A stretch of 64,000 bases of DNA from Spirosoma endophyticum (GTDB lineage: Bacteria > Bacteroidota > Bacteroidia > Cytophagales > Spirosomataceae): NCBI RefSeq assembly GCF_900112365.1, contig NZ_FOLQ01000014.1:101956-165955 (forward strand), written 5' to 3'. Positions within the stretch are counted from its first letter, which is position 1. Each line of letters opens with the position of its first letter. The notes under the pieces are model-generated. The model saw only the letters and a list, made by a program, of their open reading frames with translations. It was not told where the DNA came from and ran no database searches. Positions 45,482 to 53,742 of this stretch are shown here, piece by piece. Both the position numbers and the translations under genes were made by a program.

Positions 45482-46354
45482 TTATTCGTCGATATACCGC
45501 TTTGTGATTGGCTGATAGGAATCAATTCGCCGGTCGCGGAGATAGGGCCATGTAGTCCGGTACTTTTCTGATGCAGCAAGGTCAACCTGTTGGACGTGAA
45601 CCAGTTCCTGATCATGCGGGGCCAGGTAAAGCAGCGATCCGAACGGATTGCTGATGAACGAGCCACCCCAGAATTGCTGATCGGCTTCGCGTCCAACCCG
45701 GTTCACGGCCACTACGTGCACCCCATTGGCAATGGCATGACTCCGCTGGATCGTTTGCCAGGCATTGTATTGTTCCTCATTCTGCTTTGGATCGGGTTCG
45801 TTGGTATCCCAGCCGATGGCCGTTGGGTAAAATAGAATTTCGGCACCCATGAGCGACGTAATGCGGGCTGCTTCAGGATACCACTGATCCCAGCAGATGA
45901 GCACCCCGATGCGGGCAAATTTTGTATCGAAAACCTTGTAGCCCAGGTCGCCGGGTGTAAAGTAAAACTTCTCGTAATAGCCCGGATCGTCGGGAATGTG
46001 CATCTTCCGATACTTTCCCAGATACGTTCCGTCGGCGTCCAGGACCGCCGTTGTGTTATGATACAGGCCCTGAGCCCGTTTCTCGAACAGCGACGCTACA
46101 ATAACGACGCCCAGCTCACCCGCCAGTTCGCCTAAGCGGTTGGTTGTTGGGCCAGGTATCGCTTCCGCCAAGCTGAAATTATGATGATCTTCTATGTCGC
46201 AGAAGTACAGCGATGTGAATAATTCCTGCAAACAGACAATCTGAGCCCCTTTTTGGGCCGCTTCACGAATGCCGCTGATGGCTTTCTGAATATTGACTTC
46301 GACATCCGCCGAGCAACTCATCTGGATTAAACCGATGTTGACGTTCTTAGACAT
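45482..46354 (-). CDS. aguB: N-carbamoylputrescine amidase
   Basis: 290 residues of the nitrilase superfamily. The catalytic triad is Glu44 (VCLQELFTSLYFC), Lys117 (GKYRKMHIPDDPGYYEKFYF region) and Cys154 (VLICWDQWYPEAARI). The QELF, HIPDDPGYYEK and CWDQWYPEAA sequences and the DTNEPDP segment match AguB, which turns N-carbamoylputrescine into putrescine, CO2 and ammonia. Agmatine deiminase, its usual neighbour, is not in the window; the next rightward gene is an oxidoreductase. First gene of the leftward run into the polysaccharide genes, though its metabolic role is separate. Confidence 0.92.
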   Translation of the reverse strand: MSKNVNIGLIQMSCSADVEVNIQKAISGIREAAQKGAQIVCLQELFTSLYFCDIEDHHNFSLAEAIPGPTTNRLGELAGELGVVIVASLFEKRAQGLYHNTTAVLDADGTYLGKYRKMHIPDDPGYYEKFYFTPGDLGYKVFDTKFARIGVLICWDQWYPEAARITSLMGAEILFYPTAIGWDTNEPDPKQNEEQYNAWQTIQRSHAIANGVHVVAVNRVGREADQQFWGGSFISNPFGSLLYLAPHDQELVHVQQVDLAASEKYRTTWPYLRDRRIDSYQPITKRYIDE

Positions 46355-46491
46355 GGGGCAAAAATAGGGCGTTCCATGGTTAGAACGCCTATTGCTAACA
46401 AAAAAGCTTAATAAGCCGGTTCGATAGAGAAGTTTTTGAGTTACCGTTTGAAGTTCGTAGTTTGAGTACCTGAAACCTTAAATCCTAAATC

Positions 46492-47589
46492 ATGACATCC
46501 CGCAGAACCTTCCTGCATACGACTGCGCTCGCTGGGTTAGCTACAACGATCTCGCCCGGCACCCTCTGGTCTGCCACCCGGCCTGCCAAGGACAAACTCG
46601 GGGTTGCCCTTGTTGGTCTGGGTTATTACAGCACCGACCTGCTGGCTCCCGCGCTGCAAAAAACGAAGAATTGCTACCTCGCCGGTATTGTAACGGGAAC
46701 GCCCGAAAAGGCGGAGAAGTGGAAAAAGCAGTACAATATTCCCGACAAGAATATTTATTCCTATCAGACGTTTGATCAGATTGCCAATAACCCCGATATC
46801 GACGTCATATACGTAGTACTGCCCCCTTCCATGCATGAAGAATACGTAGTGCGGGCGGCTAAAATGGGTAAGCACGTTTGGGTTGAAAAACCAATGGCCG
46901 TTACGGCGAAGGAATGCCAGAATATGATTGATGCCTGCGCTAAAAACAAGGTGTCGCTGGCGGTTGGCTACCGACTTCATCATGAGCCCAATACGCAGGA
47001 ATATGTGAAGGGATTACGTGATGGAAAAATTGGTAAAATCCTGATGGTGAGTTGCGCGGCTGGTTATTATGACGCGCGTACCAATCACTGGAAACAAAAG
47101 AAAGAAATGGGCGGGGGCGTCATGTACGATATGGGTGTCTACGTATTGCAGGGAGCGCGGCTGGCAACGGGTGAGGAACCGATTGCCGTTACCGCCCAGC
47201 AATATACAAGCCGTCCCGATGTCTATAAAAACGGCCTCGATGAAACGTCCATGGCGCAGCTCATCTTTCCGAGTGGTGCACGGGCATCTGTTCAGACCAG
47301 CTACGGTATGAATATGAATTTCCTGGACGTAACAGGCTCGAAAGGGAGCTTGCGTTTGGAGCCGTACTCAGCTTACAACGGTCAAAAAGGAATCTGGAGT
47401 GGCGGAGGGAAAATAGAGCATCCGTATGAAGTACCTATGCAGCAGACCATGCAAATGGACGACGATGCGTTGGCCATCATGAACAAAAAGCCAATGATGG
47501 CACCGGGTGAAGAAGGCCTGCGCGACATCAAAATTGTAGAGGCTATTTATGCCGCAGCCAAATCGGGTAAGGAAGTGAAGATTAGTTAA
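46492..47589 (+). CDS. Gfo/Idh/MocA oxidoreductase with twin-arginine signal
   Basis: 365 residues. SRRTFLHTTALAGLATTISP is a twin-arginine export signal (RR at 4-5), so the folded, cofactor-loaded enzyme should be periplasmic. The Rossmann motif VALVGLGYYSTDLLAPALQ follows at about 38, then VILPPSMHEEYVV-like VVLPPSMHEEYVVRAAKMGK, the conserved EKPMAV lysine motif and YRLHHEPNTQEYVKGL. It resembles glucose-fructose oxidoreductase in order and size. It oxidises or reduces a sugar, with NAD(P) tightly bound as in the Zymomonas enzyme. Single gene, divergent from aguB by 137 bases. Confidence 0.9.
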   Translation: MTSRRTFLHTTALAGLATTISPGTLWSATRPAKDKLGVALVGLGYYSTDLLAPALQKTKNCYLAGIVTGTPEKAEKWKKQYNIPDKNIYSYQTFDQIANNPDIDVIYVVLPPSMHEEYVVRAAKMGKHVWVEKPMAVTAKECQNMIDACAKNKVSLAVGYRLHHEPNTQEYVKGLRDGKIGKILMVSCAAGYYDARTNHWKQKKEMGGGVMYDMGVYVLQGARLATGEEPIAVTAQQYTSRPDVYKNGLDETSMAQLIFPSGARASVQTSYGMNMNFLDVTGSKGSLRLEPYSAYNGQKGIWSGGGKIEHPYEVPMQQTMQMDDDALAIMNKKPMMAPGEEGLRDIKIVEAIYAAAKSGKEVKIS

Positions 47590-47668
47590 AAAGTTTGTGA
47601 TGAAAGGCTGATCGAGCAATTTAGCTATAGAGCCAGGCTTGATGGTTGCAAGTGAAAATGGTGTACGA

Positions 47669-47710
47669 TTTGTGGATTAAACTTCTGGTGTTAGGGATTT
47701 AGTCCACAAA
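47669..47710. terminator. 12-bp hairpin between converging genes
   Basis: TTTGTGGATTAA (47669-47680) pairs with TTAGTCCACAAA (47699-47710) with one G-U-type mismatch; 18 bases between. It lies in the 164-base gap between the converging oxidoreductase and methyltransferase genes, which otherwise holds nothing recognisable. Confidence 0.45.
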
Positions 47711-47753
47711 CCGTGCCCATGAACTAAGAGAATTACCATGAATAACTAGGCCT

Positions 47754-48413
47754 CTACGGCTTCGATGGCGACTTCTGGGCAATGAATAGAAATTGCTTGC
47801 CTAAAATTTTCCAGACAAACGGCATGTGCATGTATAACTTCACCAGCGTTGGGTGAATGGGTAAACCTCCCCGGAATGATAAGGGCAAAAAACGAGAATA
47901 AGACTTTTCAATGGTAAAGCCAGCGCCATACAGATGTTCGGCGACACCCAGTTCAGATAAAACAACGGTATGGTCCGCAAAATCAAAATATTCGCGGTAA
48001 CAATATTTAAAATTGGGGCCAATAATGCCGATTTTCCCGCCTGGCTTTAAGCAACCATACATTCGCTCAAGAAAGAAGGCAACTTCTTCCTGGCTACGGA
48101 GATGTTCAAGAAAATTAGAAATGAACACAGCATCGAAGTAGTTTTTAGGTAAATCCACTGTCAATACATCGCCAATAATAAGGTTAACTTCGGGTGCGGC
48201 AAATTTTCTGATGGCATCAACTATATCAACTGTCCAACGTTCTTCACTGGGCACTGCATTAATAAACTCACACATACCTCCGGCTGAGTCAAGAATCCGC
48301 TTAGGCTTACCAAGTAGGCCATAGAAATAATGGGCAATAATGGACCATATAACTTTCTTTTTCTCATGGGAAACTTGCTGAAAGCGATACTGGTAAATAC
48401 GGTCGTAGTTCAT
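47754..48413 (-). CDS. Class I SAM-dependent methyltransferase
   Basis: 219 residues. SAM-binding motif I is seen as RILDSAGGMCEFINA (an atypical, shorter glycine loop), motif II VDIVDAI, motif IV NYFDAVFISNFLEHLRSQEE, and the later strand GIIGPNFKYCYREYFDF. The C-terminal 70 residues (FTIEKSYSRFLPLSFRGGLP; LVKLYMHMPFVWKILGKQFL) are hydrophobic-amphipathic and probably help substrate binding at the membrane. Enzymes of this group methylate sugars or lipids in surface-glycan loci. It stands alone after a 278-base AT-rich upstream region with no other gene. Confidence 0.82.
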   Translation of the reverse strand: MNYDRIYQYRFQQVSHEKKKVIWSIIAHYFYGLLGKPKRILDSAGGMCEFINAVPSEERWTVDIVDAIRKFAAPEVNLIIGDVLTVDLPKNYFDAVFISNFLEHLRSQEEVAFFLERMYGCLKPGGKIGIIGPNFKYCYREYFDFADHTVVLSELGVAEHLYGAGFTIEKSYSRFLPLSFRGGLPIHPTLVKLYMHMPFVWKILGKQFLFIAQKSPSKP

Positions 48414-48691
48414 GTATGTTCTTAAGAGGCAGTGAAATGCAATTATAACGGATACTGCTAATAAACGTATTGTACTTCTATTGCATGGTATATTTTAGTG
48501 AAATCTATGCTTCAATAACTGAGTTATGTGAATTTGCCTGGTCTGCGTGTTGGATAGCCTACATAATGAAGTTAATCAGGAAAATACTGCGATCAATTAA
48601 ATAAAATTAGCTTGTAGAAATGAGTTGTACTATAATGATTTAGCTCTGTACTGTTTTAGTTGTATTCTATTAGTGTTTTAGTGTAGTATAT
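48414..48691. other. AT-rich intergenic region
   Basis: 278 bases upstream of the leftward methyltransferase gene. Clearly richer in A and T than the surroundings. No coding frame and no RNA gene recognised. Confidence 0.4.
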
Positions 48692-48728
48692 AAAGTCGGG
48701 CGACTCATTTGGTGAGTCGCCCGACTTT
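48692..48728. repeat. 16-bp perfect hairpin just upstream of a small gene
   Basis: AAAGTCGGGCGACTCA (48692-48707) pairs exactly with TGAGTCGCCCGACTTT (48713-48728); loop TTTGG. It lies 25 bases before the ATG of the rightward 79-aa gene. No gene ends here from either side, so a terminator role is not evident; an attenuator or mRNA 5' stabiliser is possible. Confidence 0.65.
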
Positions 48729-48753
48729 CGCTTATTTCGCCTGTCAACCCCAA

Positions 48754-48993
48754 ATGTCTATGCAGCCCGCCGATTTTACTCAGCTCCCCGCCGACCAGCA
48801 ACTCGACACCCTTTACTTCGCGGGCGATATCCTCGCTAATCGATACGAAGACGAAAACATTTTTCTGCTGTATAACCTTCGCGATTTCTACGTCGAACTC
48901 AAATACAACGCCTACAACAGCCAACTTAACCAGGTGTCAGCTTTCCGGGACACGGGCAAATTAGAACCTTACCTGCCTTATCTGTCAGTTTAG
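48754..48993 (+). CDS. Small hypothetical protein (79 aa)
   Basis: From ATG 48754 (MSMQPADFTQLPADQQLDTL); the longer frame to 48709 runs into the hairpin and is less likely. The next segment YFAGDILANRYEDENIFLLY and NLRDFYVELKYNAYNSQLNQ has the rhythm of a small alpha/beta protein, ending YLPYLSV. Soluble, acidic, no signal. Of unknown function; the kind of conserved orphan seen across Cytophagales. A strong hairpin sits just upstream. Confidence 0.6.
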   Translation: MSMQPADFTQLPADQQLDTLYFAGDILANRYEDENIFLLYNLRDFYVELKYNAYNSQLNQVSAFRDTGKLEPYLPYLSV

Positions 48994-49031
48994 AACTAAG
49001 TTCCTGATTTTAGTTGCAAAGGTATTTCACA

Positions 49032-49129
49032 CTAAATACCCAATTTCTCTCATACAAGAGTGAGCCACATCGCTCGCCCGTCGCAACTCCAGTGCGTATC
49101 GCTTTTTAGATACACTAACGTAGCGTTTT
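49032..49129 (-). pseudogene. Mutated copy of the 3' end of the AlgX-like gene (direct repeat A)
   Basis: These 98 bases match 49962-50059, the live gene end, with six single-base differences. In the leftward frame they read NATLVYLKSDTHWS, then C-D instead of C-N, and LTLV followed by TGA in place of an Arg codon, then EKLGI and the stop. So this copy is a decayed duplicate on the same strand and in the same orientation. Together with repeat B it brackets the higBA module. Confidence 0.9.
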
Positions 49130-49189
49130 ACGTAATTGTCGTTAAATTTTACAGATTGTAATTCGAGAAGTATCTCCCTTACTGAACTT

Positions 49190-49205
49190 TAGGTTTGTAT
49201 ATTTG
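49190..49205 (+). promoter_or_regulatory. Two overlapping candidate -7 elements upstream of higBA
   Basis: TAGGTTTG (49190-49197) is followed directly by TATATTTG (49198-49205); both match TAnnTTTG. No TTTG box is seen at the right spacing. They lie about 100 bases before higB, and between repeat A and the module, so the module carries its own promoter region. Confidence 0.4.
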
Positions 49206-49258
49206 TTCCCGTATTGGGAGCGACGGCGTTTGGCATTTCTCTTTTTCTCTCATCAAAA

Positions 49259-49306
49259 ATGGACATGAATAACTTTAAAAAAGTTAAAGATGCTACGTTC
49301 CAATGA
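49259..49306 (+). CDS. Possible 15-codon leader frame overlapping higB
   Basis: ATG at 49259 opens a frame reading MDMNNFKKVKDATFQ that stops at TGA 49304-49306, overlapping the higB ATG (49303-49305) as ATGA. A Lys-rich peptide. It could couple translation into the toxin gene, or be a chance frame. Confidence 0.3.
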   Translation: MDMNNFKKVKDATFQ

Positions 49307-49614
49307 GATTAATCGCGAAAAAGACGATTGTCAATTATTATAAAGTTCATTCTGCCGCAAAAGGAAGCTTAGAAGCATTTTCAAAAGAAGCCGAAGTTGC
49401 TGATTGGGAAAAGCCTAGCGATGTTATCGCTGCTTATCCGAGTGCAGATGTAATAACGGGCAAACGGTTTGTTTTTAATATAAAGGGGAATTCATTCAGA
49501 CTGGTTGCTGATGTAGAATTCAAGAAAAAGCTTGTTTTTATTGTCTGGATTGGGACCCATGCTGAATATAATAAGATAAATGTAAAGACTGTCATGTATG
49601 TTAAAAGTAATTAA
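49303..49614 (+). CDS. higB: HigB-type mRNA-interferase toxin
   Basis: 103 residues. MRLIAKKTIVNYYKVHSAAK, then WEKPSDVIAAYPSADVITGK, RFVFNIKGNSFRLVADVEF and IVWIGTHAEYNKINV form the pattern of the HigB toxin family (RelE/HigB fold): basic N-terminus, then the FNIKGN and RLV-V strands and the THAEYNK end with the catalytic-type His/Tyr region. Toxin first and antitoxin second is the usual higBA order. It overlaps higA by 17 bases, so the two are translated together. Expected to cleave mRNA on the ribosome when HigA is lost. Confidence 0.92.
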   Translation: MRLIAKKTIVNYYKVHSAAKGSLEAFSKEAEVADWEKPSDVIAAYPSADVITGKRFVFNIKGNSFRLVADVEFKKKLVFIVWIGTHAEYNKINVKTVMYVKSN

Positions 49615-49957
49615 AACCGAAGAGGAGTACGAAGCCGCTTTAGAGCGGGTTTTTAATCTCATGCAGATAGACTTGGTTGATAACTCTCCCGAGTCGGACG
49701 AACTGGAGGCTCTTGCTTTATTTATAGAAGATTATGAGAATAAACATTATCTGATAGCACCACCAAGTCCGATAGATGCTATTACTTTTAGGTTGGAGCA
49801 GTTGGGAAAAGACAAGAGTGAATTAGCCAAGATTCTGGGAACGCGTAGTCGCCAATCCGAAATATTAAGCGGTAAAAGAAAGCTTAGTTTGGAGATGATT
49901 CGCAAGCTTCATTCAATTTTGAATATCCCTGCCGAAAGTTTGATTACGGCTTATTGA
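49598..49957 (+). CDS. higA: HigA-type antitoxin with HTH domain
   Basis: 119 residues. The N-terminal half (TEEEYEAALERVFNLMQIDL; ELEALALFIEDYENKHYLIA) is the toxin-binding helical part of the COG5499 HigA group. The C-terminal half has an XRE/Cro-type HTH: ITFRLEQLGKDKSELAKILG, then TRSRQSEILSGKRKLSLEMI. It neutralises HigB and represses its own operon, probably through the region 49130-49302. It ends 4 bases before the stop codon of the opposing AlgX-like gene. Confidence 0.92.
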   Translation: MLKVIKTEEEYEAALERVFNLMQIDLVDNSPESDELEALALFIEDYENKHYLIAPPSPIDAITFRLEQLGKDKSELAKILGTRSRQSEILSGKRKLSLEMIRKLHSILNIPAESLITAY

Positions 49958-49961
49958 TTCG

Positions 49962-50059
49962 CTAAATCCCTAATTTCTCTCGTACCAGAGTGAGCCACAT
50001 GGCTCGCCCGTTGCAACTCCAGTGCGTATCGCTTTTTAGATACACTAACGTAGCGTTTT
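49962..50059 (-). repeat. Direct repeat B: live 3' end of the AlgX-like gene
   Basis: 98 bases identical to 49032-49129 except at six positions. This copy is in frame and encodes the C-terminus with the DTHWSCNGRAMW motif. The bases outside the 98 do not match, so the boundaries of the repeat are sharp at both ends. higBA (49303-49957) lies between the two. Confidence 0.9.
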
Positions 50060-50963
50060 TCTGGAATGAATCATACGTATTGACGGCTGGAACCTTCAGC
50101 CGGGGGCTGTTCTGGATTCGCTCGATCAGGTGGTTGTAGTCGCCCCGATTCCGTTCCAGAATGCTGGCTTTATTTGGAATAAGAGATAAATACACCTCAT
50201 CGAACCCCAGCTTTTGGTATCGCTCAGCGGTTGTATTGACACTGTCGACCAGCGCATTCACCTCGCGGTCAGTTAATATTGAGAACGACGAGTTTAGGAC
50301 TTTACTCGTATCAGTATCAGAATGCAGAAACACATTTTTTTTGTCCTTCGAAAGGCTAACGCTCGTGTAGGCCCGGTCGAACCAGTTTAGCGTCAACGCA
50401 GCTTTGAACTCTTTGATCCAGAAAGCCCAGTCGTGACTGAACAGCGCTGATTCAAGCCGCTCCTCAACATCTTTACGATGAAATTCTCTGTTCCATTGCT
50501 GACTCAGCGATGATTGTTGATTGGGCGTCTGGCTGGTATCATTCTCAACGATTAATTCATTGACTGGAATCGCGAAATGTTCCCGAAAATGCCGCTCCAC
50601 GGACTCAATCAGCAATACGTTTCGTTTGTTAGGATCAAGCTGTATCCGTTGCGGATGTTCCCAGGCCACGCGCTGAAAATGACTCACCCGAAAGTCAGAT
50701 TCGCTCAGGCGTTGCGGTTCCGAGAAACTGTCGCCAATAAGATAGAGGTGGGTTGATGCGGTGTCACTCGACCGATTGGAGGGCGGACAAATGGGTTGCT
50801 TCTGCTTAAACTGAGGTAATGCCGAAAGCCGATATAAATCACCAAACCGGTAGTCATCGACGATCAAACCAGTTTTATAGAGCCAGTGGGATACGGTGCT
50901 GGACAAACCAGCGCCCCAGAGCACTAGGGCAAACAATAAAAGTAGGTAACGAAATATACGCAT
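49962..50963 (-). CDS. AlgX/AlgJ-like SGNH O-acetyltransferase
   Basis: 333 residues from ATG 50963 (MRIFRYLLLLFALVLWGAGL), a signal anchor; the longer frame begins in spacer sequence. LYLIGDSFSEPQRL has the nucleophile Ser in a GDSF block and the C-terminus SDTHWSCNGRAMW has the Asp-x-x-His pair, the layout of the AlgX/AlgJ SGNH group that acetylates exopolysaccharide in the periplasm. The family usually works with an MBOAT acyltransferase, which is not visible here. The last 98 bases are the B copy of the repeat bracketing higBA. 50 bases downstream of the 905-aa gene. Confidence 0.75.
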   Translation of the reverse strand: MRIFRYLLLLFALVLWGAGLSSTVSHWLYKTGLIVDDYRFGDLYRLSALPQFKQKQPICPPSNRSSDTASTHLYLIGDSFSEPQRLSESDFRVSHFQRVAWEHPQRIQLDPNKRNVLLIESVERHFREHFAIPVNELIVENDTSQTPNQQSSLSQQWNREFHRKDVEERLESALFSHDWAFWIKEFKAALTLNWFDRAYTSVSLSKDKKNVFLHSDTDTSKVLNSSFSILTDREVNALVDSVNTTAERYQKLGFDEVYLSLIPNKASILERNRGDYNHLIERIQNSPRLKVPAVNTYDSFQKNATLVYLKSDTHWSCNGRAMWLTLVREKLGI

Positions 50964-51013
50964 GTGGCATGTGGCATGGGGATAAGAGATTGCTCCATGC
51001 CCCACGCTCCGGG

Positions 51014-53731
51014 CTATCTTAATCGGATGCTAAATAATTGTACAGCTTGTTTGGCTCCACTGAGAATATAAACCTCGTTTGAACGCTCGTCGAATTGCAG
51101 GGCTACCGGAAACTCGCCTGGAATGGGCCGGTCACCAATAATCCGTCCGTTCATATCATATAACGTAGTGTAGCCGCCCGATTTCACACTGATTAGCTCA
51201 ACACCCGCACCGAGCCGATGATAGCGAATGTTATTACGTCCCGATTGCAGCGCCCGTACGTCAAAACGGCGTTGTCCCTGCTGGTCTAGTACAGTTAATT
51301 CTGTGTCGCTAGCGCGAAGAATCAGCCAATTTGTCTGGTCTTCATCGGGAAACAACCGAAACGAAGCCCTGCGAACGGGTCGATATAATTGCGTCCGTTT
51401 GGCGATTAATCCGTTACTGTTCAAGGCTATCAACTGGCCTTCCTCGGTGATGGTTTGAATCATTGTCTGACCGGGTGGCAGTAAGGCTGTACCGGTGAAA
51501 TGAACCTCGGGTTCTTCTTCATTGGTACGTTCGATTCGGGCGGGGAAATGCGGGTATTGCCTGCCGTTTTCGTGCCAGTGATTCAATGTGCCATCCGCCT
51601 GTATGGCCAGGACGTCCATGCCCGTTGGCGTCGTTATAACCTGAAAGGGCAATTGCAAAGGCCCTTTTCGGGGAGCCATTATTAACTGAACAAACGTTCG
51701 TCGTTGACGATCCAGCGCATAAATGTGTCCGTCCTCGTGAGCGAACAAGGCTATCAGATTCCGTTGCTGGCTGCCGTGTGGGCGAGCCAGATACGTTACA
51801 TCAATCCCTTTCGGTAACGGGATCGATTGGAGGCTAACGGTCTTTCTGCTACGTGCCGGATCTGCAATGTACAGCGTCCGGTCGGTCATAAACAGGTATT
51901 GCAACCGACCATTATTGAGAAAATCAACCCCCAACGCATTGCTGCGAATCGGCCCATCCGTTCTGCTTTGGACGATTTTATCGCCTTCAGGTGTCACCAA
52001 TACAAACTCACCCGCATTACTCTGCGCATAAAACTGGGATAAGCTATCGCTAAGGCTTCCGGTTACGATAGGTGCTGAGATCAGTGGAGCATTGAAAACC
52101 GTTCTCTTTTGCAACAGTAATTTGTTGAGTACTGCCCGGCTGGCCCGACGGGTAGTACGTCCCAGGACGACCGTTGACTGGATATTCTCATTGCCGTAGC
52201 TGGCCTGATATGCCATATTTTCTAAGTTCGCCAGGGCTGCGCTGCCGGTAGTTGGATCGGCCTTATCCAGTAGGTTTTGCCAGGCAAGCGGCCAGGTGGT
52301 AGGAACGGCGGTATGGGCCCGATTCAGGCGAACGAAGGCCGTGAAATTAGCGGGCCGTAAGGTTATGTTTAGTAATTCGGCTTGCCGTTGATCGGCGGTC
52401 CAAATGGCTCCTCGTTGTATTTGTTGCAGGTAATCCTGCATGGTTTCTTCACTGTTTGCTACGAGTAACGACGTGCCATGCTGCGTGATCCAACTTTGCG
52501 AAAAGCCCGAAAAGAGACTACTAAATAGCGACGCGGGTAATTCTGATACGTTCAGTAGCAGCAATTTATGACCCAGAAATGACTTTGGAGCAGCCGAAGC
52601 TTTGGCGCCTGCTTTATAGGCCACCTGCTGGTAGAGATTGGCGAGCTGCTTGCCGTTTTGGGCCGTAATAATCATTACTTGCCGCAGATCACCAGTGGGC
52701 GATTCCATGCGGCAAAGCATAAGGTCGGTGCCTAATGACTGATAGAGAGCCCTTGCTACAGGCTTAATCTGGTCAAAACGGTCACGCAGGAAATCACTGG
52801 AGGCTGATCCCAGTAATTGACTGAGCGAGCGGCCAAAACGTCGGGCATCGCTGACGCCGATGTGGTAGAGAGTCGCCGTCGTTTGCGGAATCAGGTAGGC
52901 ATGTTGAATCCGCCGGGGGGCTTGTCCGGCAAATAAGGCTGCTACGTCGCGTCGACCACCAATCTGGTCGACTGCATAGCCAATGATATGAGAAGGAGAA
53001 GCTGATTGCCGGAATTGCAGGTTTAGCTCCTCGGGCAAGAAAAGCCGAACCAGTGACCCTACGTTGCTGAATAATGATTGAAAAACGTCGGGTCGAACCG
53101 AAACAGCCGCCAGATTATCCGAATTGACCCGAAAAGTGGGTTCTGTCTGAGCCAGTTTCAGTGACTGGTGCATCCGTTTGGCAACATTCTCAATGAGAAT
53201 ACCCGATACGCTGCCAATCAGAAAGCCGTCAGTCAGGATAAATGAGCCGACGGGATCATTCGCGCGCGTGACCAGATCCAGAATTTTTTCGCCCGAAAAC
53301 ATGTGGTTTAATACTCGATACTGGCGAGGATCGGGCTTGGTTACTAAATTCAGAAACGGTTGATCTGAGTCGTTGATCGGGATGTAAAAGATGAAATCAA
53401 GCGTTGTTTTGGAAATGGAGTGGAGCGAGTACCGGATATTACGTCCTTCAACGAATTTTAGAACCGTAGCCGAATCGGCTGTTGCGTAGAGGAATCGATC
53501 GACGCGCTGGCGGGCTTCGTCGAAGACCGGAATCTGTCGCAACGACATTTCATTACGTAGTGCGCGTGCCGAAACTGTGTCCTGAAGCCGGTCGCTTGCC
53601 AAGACTAATAAGGCACCTGGTGGTATGAGTGACCCGACAGTACGAACGGCGGGAAACACTTGTCGATAGCCGAACCATCCACCAATCAGCAGCATTACAG
53701 CACCGACACCAATCCAGAGACGCTTGTTCAT
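51014..53731 (-). CDS. Unknown membrane-anchored protein with propeller-like C-terminus (905 aa)
   Basis: RLWIGVGAVMLLIGGWFGYR is an N-terminal anchor. Residues about 35-500 (PPGALLVLASDRLQDT; TTLDFIFYIPINDSDQPF; AVSVRPDVFQSLFSNVGSLV) resemble DUF3352-like periplasmic proteins. From about 560, strand repeats (EFVLVTPEGDKIVQS; YLFMTDRTLYIADPARS; LIALFAHEDGHIYALDRQRR; LDVLAI-like blades; LIALNSNGLIAKR; LTVLDQQGQRRF; TTLYDMNGRII; VYILSGAKQAVQLFSI) look like a seven- or eight-bladed PQQ/WD-type propeller. The domain pairing is unusual, and the function is unknown. Possibly a scaffold for surface-polymer assembly, judging by neighbours. A palindrome lies upstream. Confidence 0.6.
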   Translation of the reverse strand: MNKRLWIGVGAVMLLIGGWFGYRQVFPAVRTVGSLIPPGALLVLASDRLQDTVSARALRNEMSLRQIPVFDEARQRVDRFLYATADSATVLKFVEGRNIRYSLHSISKTTLDFIFYIPINDSDQPFLNLVTKPDPRQYRVLNHMFSGEKILDLVTRANDPVGSFILTDGFLIGSVSGILIENVAKRMHQSLKLAQTEPTFRVNSDNLAAVSVRPDVFQSLFSNVGSLVRLFLPEELNLQFRQSASPSHIIGYAVDQIGGRRDVAALFAGQAPRRIQHAYLIPQTTATLYHIGVSDARRFGRSLSQLLGSASSDFLRDRFDQIKPVARALYQSLGTDLMLCRMESPTGDLRQVMIITAQNGKQLANLYQQVAYKAGAKASAAPKSFLGHKLLLLNVSELPASLFSSLFSGFSQSWITQHGTSLLVANSEETMQDYLQQIQRGAIWTADQRQAELLNITLRPANFTAFVRLNRAHTAVPTTWPLAWQNLLDKADPTTGSAALANLENMAYQASYGNENIQSTVVLGRTTRRASRAVLNKLLLQKRTVFNAPLISAPIVTGSLSDSLSQFYAQSNAGEFVLVTPEGDKIVQSRTDGPIRSNALGVDFLNNGRLQYLFMTDRTLYIADPARSRKTVSLQSIPLPKGIDVTYLARPHGSQQRNLIALFAHEDGHIYALDRQRRTFVQLIMAPRKGPLQLPFQVITTPTGMDVLAIQADGTLNHWHENGRQYPHFPARIERTNEEEPEVHFTGTALLPPGQTMIQTITEEGQLIALNSNGLIAKRTQLYRPVRRASFRLFPDEDQTNWLILRASDTELTVLDQQGQRRFDVRALQSGRNNIRYHRLGAGVELISVKSGGYTTLYDMNGRIIGDRPIPGEFPVALQFDERSNEVYILSGAKQAVQLFSIRLR

Positions 53732-53742
53732 AGTTTAAAAAT

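Noticed and set aside
46537..46983. Leftward 148-codon frame opposite the Gfo/Idh/MocA gene
   Set aside because: Runs opposite the conserved Rossmann and EKP motifs; shadow.
48692..48728. Rho-independent terminator
   Set aside because: The hairpin is strong, but no gene ends towards it from either side, so I list it as a repeat and not as a terminator.
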